From an uncultured Verrucomicrobiales bacterium (lineage in GTDB: Bacteria > Verrucomicrobiota > Verrucomicrobiia > Verrucomicrobiales > Akkermansiaceae), in the NCBI GenBank assembly GCA_937916505.1, contig CALFSW010000354.1, forward strand, positions 1-37,986: DNA of 37,986 bases, written 5' to 3'. Position 1 is the stretch's first letter, and the number at the start of each line of letters is the position of its first letter. The notes under the pieces are model-generated. The model ran no database searches. It saw nothing but the letters and a program-made list of their open reading frames with translations, and was not told the origin of the DNA. The position numbers and the translations under genes were made by a program. This document shows, piece after piece, positions 16,179-24,139 of the stretch.

Positions 16179-18521
16179 TTAGCGGCGGTAAAGGAAGGAG
16201 TCCGAGCCCAACAATGAAACGACCAGCGCCTTGAAGCTTCCGCCGTTTTCAAGGTAAGCCTGTTCGGCCTCGATGAGGGTTTTTGAATCGCTGAGCATCT
16301 CGTTTCTTCCCATGAAGTATCGGAACAAATAGCGGATGAAGGATTGTCTGGCCCGCCCGGAGCGGCCCAGGCGATGCATCAGTTCGATGGCGTCCTGAAC
16401 CTCACCATCGACCCGGGGATCTCCCGAGCCGGTGATGGCTCCGGAGGCATTGATCGGGCGGGCGGTGAGCGTGCCCTTTGCGAGCTTTCGATCGAAGGCG
16501 GCATCGCGGCGGGCCAGGAGTTTGTTCTCCTCATCGAAATAGACCTTGCTTCGATAGCGTCCCCAGTCGTCGAAGATTTCAAAAGCTTCTCCCAGCGGGT
16601 TGATCTTGCGATGGCAGGTCCAACACCGTTCTTCCCGGAGGATGTCGAGCCGTTCGCGCAAGGTTTTGTGGGGATCCGGCGGGATGTTGGCATCGACGTC
16701 CGGGGGGACGTCCTGGATCACTCCGGCGAGCAGCTTTTCGCGGATCCAAATTCCCCGGCGAATGGGATCGTTGCCATCGTTCAGCGAGTGGGTGGCGAGC
16801 CAGGCCGGATGGGTGAGGAGGCCGGCCCGCTGGCCCCCGGGCATTTCGAAGGGTTGTGCGATCGGCCACTGCCAGCGTTGCAGAGACGCCCCGCCACTGC
16901 TGGGGAGATTGTAAGGTTCGATGTAAATCAGGTCCGCGATGCCACGGGAGCGGTCCGAAAAGGGAAAGTTCGGGTGCGGGTTGAGGCCTTTTTTCAAGGC
17001 CGTCTTCACATGGGTGACTTTGAGCTCCGCCCGCTGACGGGCCTGATCGAGGCGTTTTTTGCGTTCCTCTGACGAGTGGTTCCTCTCTTCCTGCTGCCGG
17101 TCCAATTCCTCCTTTTTCTTCGCGACTTGAATGCTCACATACCCGGCGGCGGTGTATTCGGCGATCCTCTCATCATAGAATTCGCGCGCAAACCGGTTGT
17201 CACCGGGATGGGCCACGAAGTACTGATCGGTCGTCAAGAGCTCGGCGATGACGTTCTGATCACGCTTGAGGTGATACTCGATCAACATCCGGGCATCGTG
17301 AATCAACATGTCGGTATTCCATTGGGGAATCCCTTCGCTGCTTTTCCGTTCGTTGTCCTTGAACACGCTGCCAGCCCGGTCGAATCCAAAATATTCCTCG
17401 AAGAATCGCATGATGCGGGGGAGACGGCGGCGGGACCAGTGTCCCGTTGCGAGTTCCTGATCGAGCACTTCCCGGATGACCTTGGCGACCTCTTCTTTTT
17501 CCGCCAGCTTCCCTTCCGCCAAGGCCTTCTTGAGAGCCGGAGTGTGCTCGGGACCCCGATCGGTCAGGGCGTAGGAAAGGGTGTGGGCGATCTCCCGTGG
17601 CGACAGGTGACGTCGACCGTGTCGGTCCTTTTTTCCGAGGCCGAATTCCATCCGGTAGATCGCTTCGGGGCTCAGGAACATCGTCTTGATCGTCGTGATG
17701 AGGCCCTCCGTGTTTCCTCCGATCGCGATGTTTTTCTGAAGGAATCCGACATACTTGGATTGCTCCTGCAGGTTCGCTTCCCGTCCGATCACTCTGCGAA
17801 ACTCGGCGCGCACGGTGTCGGTGAGGACCTGGTCCGGGGGGCTTGGTTGCCCGTCTGCAAAGCGTTTGAATTCACCTCTCCGCTGACGATCCTCGAGATA
17901 TTGACCGACATTGATGAGGATCGTCTGGACGGTGCTTTGATCAACCGCTGACATCGCCGCGTAGTCGCGGATTCCCGTCTCGGGAGTGACATAGGTGAAG
18001 GGGCTTTGAGCGCGCCCAAATCCTTGCTGCTTGAAAATGGCAGGGCTCAATCGCCACAGCCGGGACGGCGAAAAAGGAGGCGTTTTGATTTCCCCTGAAA
18101 AGAGTTTTTCGTGGCTGACCCAATTTCCGTATTCGGGTGCCAGGAGTTTTTTGAGATAGGCGTCCGCCTTGCCGGCTTCGTGAAGTCTCTGTTTGATCCA
18201 GTCCACAATCCGGGCGGTGGCAAGCGGGTCCGGTTGTTTTTCCTCCTCGGGTGGCGGCATCTCCTCAAACGACAACATGTTCAAGACCTCGATCCAGCGC
18301 TCAACCCCGGCTTCGGTTTTGAATTGGTCGGTGATGGTGTGGAGGGTCAGCTTGCCCTTCTGTTTTTTTGAACCGTGGCAACGGGTGCAGTTGTCTTCGA
18401 GATAGGGCTTCACCAACTGCTCAAAATCGGAAGGCCCGCCCGCGTTTGCCGGTGCGCCCGGTAAGAGCGCGACCGCGAGGGTCAGAGCCCATCCGGTGAT
18501 GATTCTTCGCTTGCTGGTCAT
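16179..18521 (-). CDS. Di-CxxCH DUF1592/DUF1588/DUF1585-type secreted protein, variant form (pair 1)
   Basis: The product is about 780 residues from the ATG at 18521 (MTSKRRIITGWALTLAVALL), which gives a signal peptide; AAGGA lies 12 bases upstream. The frame continues to 18797, but the extension does not look like protein. A planctomycete-type cytochrome c domain carries CTRCH at 45-49. A second haem motif, CWTCH, is at 633-637 within a DUF1588-like region (RAGLLTHPAWLA, PIRRGIWIREKLL). The end is DUF1585-like (LLGSDSFLYRR). Where most relatives have the DUF1587 motif (LRRLNRxEYxN), this one has WVSHEKLFSGEIKTPPF and SRLWRLSP. A charged, coiled-coil-like helix lies around 465-510 (KKKEELDRQQEERN). 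Co-transcribed with the DUF1552 gene. Presumed periplasmic redox or glycan role; unproven. Confidence 0.88.
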   Translation of the reverse strand: MTSKRRIITGWALTLAVALLPGAPANAGGPSDFEQLVKPYLEDNCTRCHGSKKQKGKLTLHTITDQFKTEAGVERWIEVLNMLSFEEMPPPEEEKQPDPLATARIVDWIKQRLHEAGKADAYLKKLLAPEYGNWVSHEKLFSGEIKTPPFSPSRLWRLSPAIFKQQGFGRAQSPFTYVTPETGIRDYAAMSAVDQSTVQTILINVGQYLEDRQRRGEFKRFADGQPSPPDQVLTDTVRAEFRRVIGREANLQEQSKYVGFLQKNIAIGGNTEGLITTIKTMFLSPEAIYRMEFGLGKKDRHGRRHLSPREIAHTLSYALTDRGPEHTPALKKALAEGKLAEKEEVAKVIREVLDQELATGHWSRRRLPRIMRFFEEYFGFDRAGSVFKDNERKSSEGIPQWNTDMLIHDARMLIEYHLKRDQNVIAELLTTDQYFVAHPGDNRFAREFYDERIAEYTAAGYVSIQVAKKKEELDRQQEERNHSSEERKKRLDQARQRAELKVTHVKTALKKGLNPHPNFPFSDRSRGIADLIYIEPYNLPSSGGASLQRWQWPIAQPFEMPGGQRAGLLTHPAWLATHSLNDGNDPIRRGIWIREKLLAGVIQDVPPDVDANIPPDPHKTLRERLDILREERCWTCHRKINPLGEAFEIFDDWGRYRSKVYFDEENKLLARRDAAFDRKLAKGTLTARPINASGAITGSGDPRVDGEVQDAIELMHRLGRSGRARQSFIRYLFRYFMGRNEMLSDSKTLIEAEQAYLENGGSFKALVVSLLGSDSFLYRR

Positions 18522-18645
18522 GACGGTCGGTTTTCCTTGCAAGCGGGACGTGGGATTACGCCAGCGGGCTCCGGAATTCTGCCGGCAGGTCATGCCGCCT
18601 CGGGTCGAGCGGCCTTCCTTTCTTTCGGCCCGTGATTTAAGCATG

Positions 18646-18672
18646 TCATGAATGAACGAAAAGTTTTCATGA
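18646..18672. promoter_or_regulatory. Inverted repeat in the divergent promoter region
   Basis: TCATGAA (18646-18652) and TTCATGA (18666-18672) form perfect seven-base arms 13 bases apart, in an AT-rich part of the 274-base space between the divergent starts at 18521 and 18796. The position fits a dimeric regulator serving both haem-protein genes. No promoter boxes are clear enough to call. Confidence 0.3.
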
Positions 18673-18771
18673 TTTAAAAATCGTTTTCCGCACTCAATCA
18701 CCCCCGCCGTTGGACGCGATCCCCGAAAATGACGACGAGGTCTCGCTGAGACAGAAAACAGGAGACGAAGA

Positions 18772-18792
18772 ATGATAAATTGGTCAGAATGA
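18772..18792 (+). other. Possible six-codon leader ORF
   Basis: ATG at 18772 encodes MINWSE and stops with TGA at 18790-18792, three bases before the ATG of the next gene. AGGAG at 18760-18764 is well spaced for this mini-ORF, while the main ATG at 18796 has no Shine-Dalgarno of its own. Translation of the leader could feed ribosomes into the main gene. Such a short frame can also arise by chance. Confidence 0.2.
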
Positions 18793-18795
18793 ACC

Positions 18796-21075
18796 ATGCT
18801 TCATCGGAAAGTTCCCCTCCTCCCGGCCTGCCTGATCCTCCCGGCCTTGCTCGCCGGTTCGCAGCTGTGCGGTGTGGAAAAGGTCACGTTCGCCCCGCAC
18901 ACCTTTACGATCCCCGCGGGTTATGCCTTGAAACGTGTTGCGGCACCACCCCTGGTGGAGAGGCCGATTCACATGTGTTTCGATGACGAGGGTGCCCTCT
19001 ACGTCACCGATAGCTCCGGGAACACCGACAAGGCCCCGGCCCAGCTTAAGGACCCGAAGCACCGTGTCCTGAGGCTGGTCGACCGGGATGGCGATGGCGT
19101 TTTTGATGATTCGACGGTGTTTGCCGAACACCTGCCATTTCCGGAAGGCATCCTCGTTCACGCCGGGGCCGTCTACGTCGGGGCCCCGCCGCACATCTGG
19201 AAGCTGCGCGATACCGATGGCGATCACGTGGCCGATGAGCGGACCGTCTGGTTCGACGGCGGCTCCATCGGAAGTTGCGGCAACGACATGCACGGGCCCT
19301 ACCTCGGGCCGGACGGGTATTTCCATTGGTGCAAGGGAGCCTTCGAACCACAGAGCCACGTGCTCGGCAATGGCAGGACCTTCAAGTCGAGCGCCTCTCA
19401 TATCTATCGCGCCCGACCCGACGGCAGCGATCTGGAGGTGGTGATCACCGGGGGGATGGACAATCCCGTCGGACTCGCTTTTAACGAAACCGGAGAGCGA
19501 TTTCTGAGCGGAACCTTTTTTGACCTTTCCGGGCCGGGAAAACGTGACGGGATTCTCCATGCCGTCTACGGCGGGATGTATGGCAAAAAACACGAGCGCG
19601 TTCTCTCACCGCACCCGGCTTCCGGAGGCCTGCTGCCGATCCTGGCCCAGATGGGACCCGCCGCCCCGTCGGGAATCGTGATGCCCAAAAACGACGCGCT
19701 CGGCCTGCGGGGCGATTTGCTCTGCGCCAACTTCAACCTGCGGCGGATCTCGAGGCATCGCCTGACCCGGGACGGGTCGACTTACAGTGCGGACACCAGT
19801 TCCTTTCTCGAGAGCGATCAAAGCGATTTTCATCCGACCGATGTGATCGAAGATGCCGACGGCAGCCTGCTGGTGGCGGACACCGGCAGCTGGTACATGA
19901 TCTGTTGTCCAACCTCAAAGGTGGCCAAGCCCCATGTTCTGGGCGCCCTCTACCGGCTTCAAAAAGAGGATCCGGTCGCTCCCAAAGACCCCCGCGGGCT
20001 CGAACTTGATTGGACCCAGCCATCGGTTGCCTGGCTGTCTGATGCCCGCCCCGAGGTGGTCAAGCGGGCCATCGGGGTGCTTGCGAACGAAGACAACATC
20101 GATGACCTGCGCTCCGCCAAGGCCCGCCTTCCCGCCCTGTGGACGCTCCATCGTATTCCGGGAGGGCCGGCCCGAAAAGCGGTCCGAACTTTTCTAAACG
20201 ACGAACGTTCCGATGTTCGCGCGGCCGCCCTTCACAGCGTTGGGCTGTGGCGCGATCCCGCTGCGGTGGAAGTGTTGATCGGACTGCTCGCTGGCGGCGA
20301 TGCGCCGCAAAGTCGCTTGGCCGCGATGGCGCTGGGGAGAATCGGGGACCGCAGGGCGGTGGCCGCTCTGTTGGAGGCCGGTTCGGGAGATCTGGATGCC
20401 TTTTTGCGGCATGCCGTCATCTATGCGCTTTATGAAATCGGTGATAGCGGGAACCTTCCCGCAGACAATCCGCTGGGGAAGCAGGTGCGGCTCATGCATG
20501 AGGTCGACCAGCGCAACGCGCCGCAGCCTGCCCTGCCAAAAATTGAACCGGCGGATGTCGTGGAACCTGATCAGGAACAATGGACTCTCCAAAAGACGCG
20601 GCTGGATCACCTTGCCGCCTTGCTACCGAAGGGCGATTCCGGGCGTGGCCGGAAGCTCTTCCACAATGCCGCCAAATCCCTGTGCCTCACCTGTCATGTC
20701 CTCGGTGATCAGGGCGTGAAATTTGGCCCGGATCTCACCGGCATCGGCTCCATCCGCAGTGAACGGGATCTCCTGGAGGCCATCGTCTATCCAAGTTCTT
20801 CCATCGCCCGCTCCTACGAACTGGTGACGGTGCGGACGCACAAAGGTGAAACCGGCGGCCTGATTCTCCGGGATACCGTCGATCAGGTGATTCTCGCGTC
20901 GGCCCCGGGAGCAGAGCAAGCGATCCCCATTCGGGAAATCAAATCGGCCAAGTATGCCAACGTCTCCCTGATGCCCCGGGTTTTCGATGGTCTTTTAACG
21001 CCAGAGGAAATCGCCGATCTGGTGGCCTACCTGAAACAGGAAAAGTTACCGGCCACTGCTCCCGCCAAGGAGTAG
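18796..21075 (+). CDS. PVC-type CxxCH dehydrogenase-like propeller protein with HEAT repeats
   Basis: A 759-residue exported protein with a signal peptide to about residue 25. Residues about 35-390 form a beta-propeller of the PVC membrane-bound-dehydrogenase type (HMCFDDEGALYVTDSSGNT, EGILVHAGAVYVGAPPHIW, DRDGDGVFDD). A helical HEAT-like region occupies about 415-560 (VRAAALHSVGLW, SRLAAMALGRIGDRRAVAALL). The C-terminal haem domain of the Pirellula/Verrucomicrobium type has CLTCH at 630-634, then KFGPDLTGIG and the closing LTPEEIADLVAYL. This is the classic three-part architecture. It is divergent from pair 1 and may share its regulation. A sugar or alcohol oxidase role with the haem taking electrons is inferred from fold only. 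Confidence 0.9.
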   Translation: MLHRKVPLLPACLILPALLAGSQLCGVEKVTFAPHTFTIPAGYALKRVAAPPLVERPIHMCFDDEGALYVTDSSGNTDKAPAQLKDPKHRVLRLVDRDGDGVFDDSTVFAEHLPFPEGILVHAGAVYVGAPPHIWKLRDTDGDHVADERTVWFDGGSIGSCGNDMHGPYLGPDGYFHWCKGAFEPQSHVLGNGRTFKSSASHIYRARPDGSDLEVVITGGMDNPVGLAFNETGERFLSGTFFDLSGPGKRDGILHAVYGGMYGKKHERVLSPHPASGGLLPILAQMGPAAPSGIVMPKNDALGLRGDLLCANFNLRRISRHRLTRDGSTYSADTSSFLESDQSDFHPTDVIEDADGSLLVADTGSWYMICCPTSKVAKPHVLGALYRLQKEDPVAPKDPRGLELDWTQPSVAWLSDARPEVVKRAIGVLANEDNIDDLRSAKARLPALWTLHRIPGGPARKAVRTFLNDERSDVRAAALHSVGLWRDPAAVEVLIGLLAGGDAPQSRLAAMALGRIGDRRAVAALLEAGSGDLDAFLRHAVIYALYEIGDSGNLPADNPLGKQVRLMHEVDQRNAPQPALPKIEPADVVEPDQEQWTLQKTRLDHLAALLPKGDSGRGRKLFHNAAKSLCLTCHVLGDQGVKFGPDLTGIGSIRSERDLLEAIVYPSSSIARSYELVTVRTHKGETGGLILRDTVDQVILASAPGAEQAIPIREIKSAKYANVSLMPRVFDGLLTPEEIADLVAYLKQEKLPATAPAKE

Positions 21076-21183
21076 GGCATTCCCCGCACCGTCCGGTGGT
21101 GTCCCTTAAAGCCGCTTCGCTTCAGATTTTCCAACATCCGAAATCCTATTGCTGAAAAAGAGTGTCTTTGGTAAAGGCAGTTG

Positions 21184-22332
21184 ATGAATTGCAACCGCCA
21201 CCGTTTGGTGGATCTCCCAAGACGAATTGTTCAGGTGGGTGTTTCGCTCACGCTCATTGCCACGGCGCTTGCCCGCCCAATTCCACTGGCTGACGAATGG
21301 TCATTTTTCAATCCCGAAGGCATCTCGACCATCGCAGCTCAGTCGGCAGGGGGCTTTGAGCTGACCATCGCGGATATCCGCGGAACGATTGTCCCGGATC
21401 CCGCGAACGCCGGCGATTTCCTCGGAGGCAACGCCGTCCGGCCGCGTGTTTACCAGGTCTTTGAAGATCTGAAGATGACGGGTGTTGGCGATGCCGTGCA
21501 GATTAGTTTCGACCTCGAATTACTCACGCAGATCTCCGAGAGCAACCGCGGCGATCTCCACATTTCTCTCTTCGATACCAACACGAACTCCGAAATGTTT
21601 TCGCTCGTCCACATCGGCCCCAACCCCAATCGCGAGACCGTTGGCGACTTTATCAAATTCCGAATTGATCCGGTCGTCAGCCCCGGGGGCACCTTCGATG
21701 CAAACGACCTCGCCAGTCTGGCGGTAGGCGGCAATTCCCGTGCCGGACAGGCCCATCACCCGGGAGAACCACTGGCGGAAACCGGGATCGTCCACACCTT
21801 CACGATGCGGGTTGAGCGGATCTCCGACACCGGGCTTTCATACCGGTTCACCTGGGAAAACGAGGGGAATTCCTCAACCCACAGCTTCGAGGTCTACAAC
21901 GAGACGACCGGGGTCATCGACGGTGAATCCAACCCGGGTGCCAGTGACGTCTGGGCCAACGGCAAAGTGGAAAGTTTGAACGGCTTCGGTGTGATGCTTC
22001 ACGACGACGACCCTTTCGATCAAGACGATAACGATGCCACCTTCGACGAAGGCACGATCCGCTTTTCCAATCTCGTCGTCGACTACTCCAGCAATGAGCA
22101 CCCGCCATTCAGCATTACCGAAGTCATCAAAGGGGAAGATGGCAATCTCGTTCGCTGGGAGGCAGTGAGCGGAGCGACTTACTCCCTCTGGACTTCGCTC
22201 GATCTCATCAATTGGATCGAGGTGAAGACCTCGATCCTCGCGACCAGTGAGGTTGCCGGGTTCAATGACACCTTATCCGCCACTGCCGGGACCCGCTACT
22301 ATCAAGTGCGCACGGGTCCAAAAAACCAGTGA
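21184..22332 (+). CDS. Secreted protein of unknown function
   Basis: A 382-residue protein from the ATG at 21184; a TTG directly before it is not needed. An export signal covers about residues 14-31 (IVQVGVSLTLIATALA). The body (35-300) is beta-rich, with Asp/Asn-rich turns (DDDPFDQDDNDATFDEGTIRF) that could bind calcium, and resembles the jelly-roll proteins common in PVC secretomes. The last 75 residues (EDGNLVRWEAVSGATYSLW) look like the short C-terminal beta domain found on many verrucomicrobial secreted proteins, next to which a sorting tag is often found. No PEP-CTERM tag is visible. It is separated by 105 bases from the upstream dehydrogenase-like gene and converges on the SGNH hydrolase gene. 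I do not recognise a catalytic site. Confidence 0.75.
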   Translation: MNCNRHRLVDLPRRIVQVGVSLTLIATALARPIPLADEWSFFNPEGISTIAAQSAGGFELTIADIRGTIVPDPANAGDFLGGNAVRPRVYQVFEDLKMTGVGDAVQISFDLELLTQISESNRGDLHISLFDTNTNSEMFSLVHIGPNPNRETVGDFIKFRIDPVVSPGGTFDANDLASLAVGGNSRAGQAHHPGEPLAETGIVHTFTMRVERISDTGLSYRFTWENEGNSSTHSFEVYNETTGVIDGESNPGASDVWANGKVESLNGFGVMLHDDDPFDQDDNDATFDEGTIRFSNLVVDYSSNEHPPFSITEVIKGEDGNLVRWEAVSGATYSLWTSLDLINWIEVKTSILATSEVAGFNDTLSATAGTRYYQVRTGPKNQ

Positions 22333-22368
22333 TGCTATCGGGACCTTCACCACAACAAGTCCGCTTCA

Positions 22369-22392
22369 TCGGGACTGCCCCGACTGCCCCGA
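22369..22392. repeat. Tandem nonamer and small hairpin between convergent genes
   Basis: GACTGCCCC occurs twice in tandem (22373-22390). TCGGG (22369-22373) can pair with CCCGA at 22379-22383 or 22388-22392. It lies between convergent stops at 22332 and 22435 and could help terminate transcription, but there is no T run. Confidence 0.25.
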
Positions 22393-22434
22393 CGAGAATA
22401 CCCGGAGGGGGAGGTCCCGCGGTAACCCCCGGCG

Positions 22435-24075
22435 CTATTCGCCCAGCAATTCCTTGATCTTCGGCTCCATGGCCTCGGCCCAGGCGGCGTAGCCTTTTGC
22501 GTTCGGATGGGTTCCGTCGGGAATGAGGTCGTGCTTGAGTCGCCGCCCGTTGAGGAAGGCCTCGTTGATGTTCAGAAAGTGGATCATGTCGCCATCGCCA
22601 AGGTCGGCGATGAGCTCGTTGACCTTCATGTTCTTTTGCCGTGCGCCGTCGTCATCACCACCGCCCCGCGGGAAGATGGCAAGCAAAAGCACCTTTGTCT
22701 GCGGGAGCTTATTCCGGATTTTAGCGACGATCAGGCCGATGTCGTGAGCGGTGACTTCGGGCGGGCTGCTCATGTGGTTGTTGGTCCCGATCATGAGGAC
22801 GGCGAGCTTGGGCGAGATGTTTTCGAGATTGCCATTTTCCAGGCGCCACAACACGTGTTCGGTGCGGTCACCGCTGATGGCGAGATTCACGGCATTGCGC
22901 TTTCGATAAGAGTCATCCCAGGTTTTTTTGCCGCCTTTTTCGCCCTCCTTCTCCCACCAATGGGTGATGGAATCACCGATCATGAGGAGGTCAACCTTCC
23001 CTTTTTTTACCCGCGCATTGAATCCCTCATGTCTCTCGAGCCAGGCGTGTTTGTGCCATCGCGGCTCGGGGCGTGCCGCGATGAGCCTGTCGCTCTCTGG
23101 CACAGGAGCGCGCCACGTCGGGATGCTCACGCTGTCGTAGGTGACCGTGGTCGTGACATTCTCGAGCTGCGAGCAGGCCGGGAGGCCGATGTAGAAGGTC
23201 GATCCCATCTCGATCTCTTGCGAGCCGAGTTCCTGCCAATGAAAGCCATCGGCGGACATGTATCCGGTGAAGCGATTGCGGAATCGGATCAATCTGACCC
23301 AGTAGGGCGTGCTGAGGCGGTTCTTCTTGATGACATGTGCTTCACCGAGGTGTCGTGCCCCGGTCGTGCTTGTCTCGCCGCCCTTCTCCATTCGAGAGAC
23401 GAGCGCACCACTCCAGTGAGGAAGGAGCAAGACCGAGGCATGGCGGGAATCGGCGTCGAGGGTCTCTCGCATCATCACCCCCGGTTTCGTCCACTGCGAA
23501 CTCATCGGGCGGACGATGCGCGCGGTGATCGTGCCCTCGCCGGTGAACGGCACGTAGGCGAAGTGGAATCCGTCGCTGGTCCCGCCGATGTCGTGTCCTT
23601 CGCCTTCGAGGGTGAAAGTGGTTCCGTTGAACCCGGTGTCACCCGGCGTACCAACCTTTCCGATATCGGCAGACGTCCAGGGTTTCGGCAGTCCGGCGTT
23701 TGCGGCGAGGACTGCCGAGCGTGGGCTGCTCCCTGCCTCGTTGGTCGCAGTCAGGAGATGAACAATCATGTGCGGGATACTGCCGTTGCCCGCTCCGTTT
23801 ACCGCGTAGCGAACCGTTTCCTCGAATAATTGGCGGTCGTTGCAGAAAACAGCGATTGCCATCTTCGTCTGAAGAGCGGCGGTCTCCCGGTTCCCATTTG
23901 CGAAATATGCGTAGTGTTCGATCGTCGGGTGCCATGCTTCCATGAACCATTTCTCGCCGCGTTTCGCCTCCGTCTCGCTATGGAGCAGGCCGGGGTGAAC
24001 GAATCCTTCCTGTGCAGCGCAAATCGCCAGGATGGAAAATGCCATCGCCAGGTGTCTGAGGAGAAATCGGCTCAT
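22435..24075 (-). CDS. Secreted SGNH/GDSL hydrolase with shortened alginate-lyase-like and Fn3-like N-terminal pieces
   Basis: A 546-residue exported protein (signal about 5-21). The C-terminal SGNH hydrolase, of the PAF-acetylhydrolase type, has GDS with Ser369, then SGDRTEHV, IGTNNHMS in place of GxND, and PDGTHPNAKG near the end. Residues about 130-330 form a concanavalin-like (DUF1349-type) domain (WTSADIGKVG, SQWTKPGVMMRETLDADSRHAS). The first 125 residues are unusual. HPGLLHSE at 27-34 and HYAYFANGN/MAIAVFCNDRQLFEE at 54-86 resemble two separated parts of an alginate-lyase-like domain, and LLTATNEAGSSPRSA at 107-121 resembles only the end of an Fn3 domain. The enzyme is probably an esterase for acylated glycans; the N-terminal parts are unlikely to be active. 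Confidence 0.85.
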   Translation of the reverse strand: MSRFLLRHLAMAFSILAICAAQEGFVHPGLLHSETEAKRGEKWFMEAWHPTIEHYAYFANGNRETAALQTKMAIAVFCNDRQLFEETVRYAVNGAGNGSIPHMIVHLLTATNEAGSSPRSAVLAANAGLPKPWTSADIGKVGTPGDTGFNGTTFTLEGEGHDIGGTSDGFHFAYVPFTGEGTITARIVRPMSSQWTKPGVMMRETLDADSRHASVLLLPHWSGALVSRMEKGGETSTTGARHLGEAHVIKKNRLSTPYWVRLIRFRNRFTGYMSADGFHWQELGSQEIEMGSTFYIGLPACSQLENVTTTVTYDSVSIPTWRAPVPESDRLIAARPEPRWHKHAWLERHEGFNARVKKGKVDLLMIGDSITHWWEKEGEKGGKKTWDDSYRKRNAVNLAISGDRTEHVLWRLENGNLENISPKLAVLMIGTNNHMSSPPEVTAHDIGLIVAKIRNKLPQTKVLLLAIFPRGGGDDDGARQKNMKVNELIADLGDGDMIHFLNINEAFLNGRRLKHDLIPDGTHPNAKGYAAWAEAMEPKIKELLGE

Positions 24076-24139
24076 TGGTTTGACCGTCTTTTTCCGACCT
24101 TGTTGCTACTCTGGCGTTTTCCCGTAATTCGGGTTCGGT

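Noticed and set aside
18796-18874. Lipoprotein signal in the propeller/HEAT protein (GSQLCG near the end of the signal peptide)
   Set aside because: The residue before Cys is Leu rather than Gly, Ala or Ser, so it does not fit a lipobox.
22507-23829. Antisense frame of 440 codons on the plus strand
   Set aside because: Shadow of the SGNH hydrolase gene, whose GDS and DGTHP motifs are in the sense frame.
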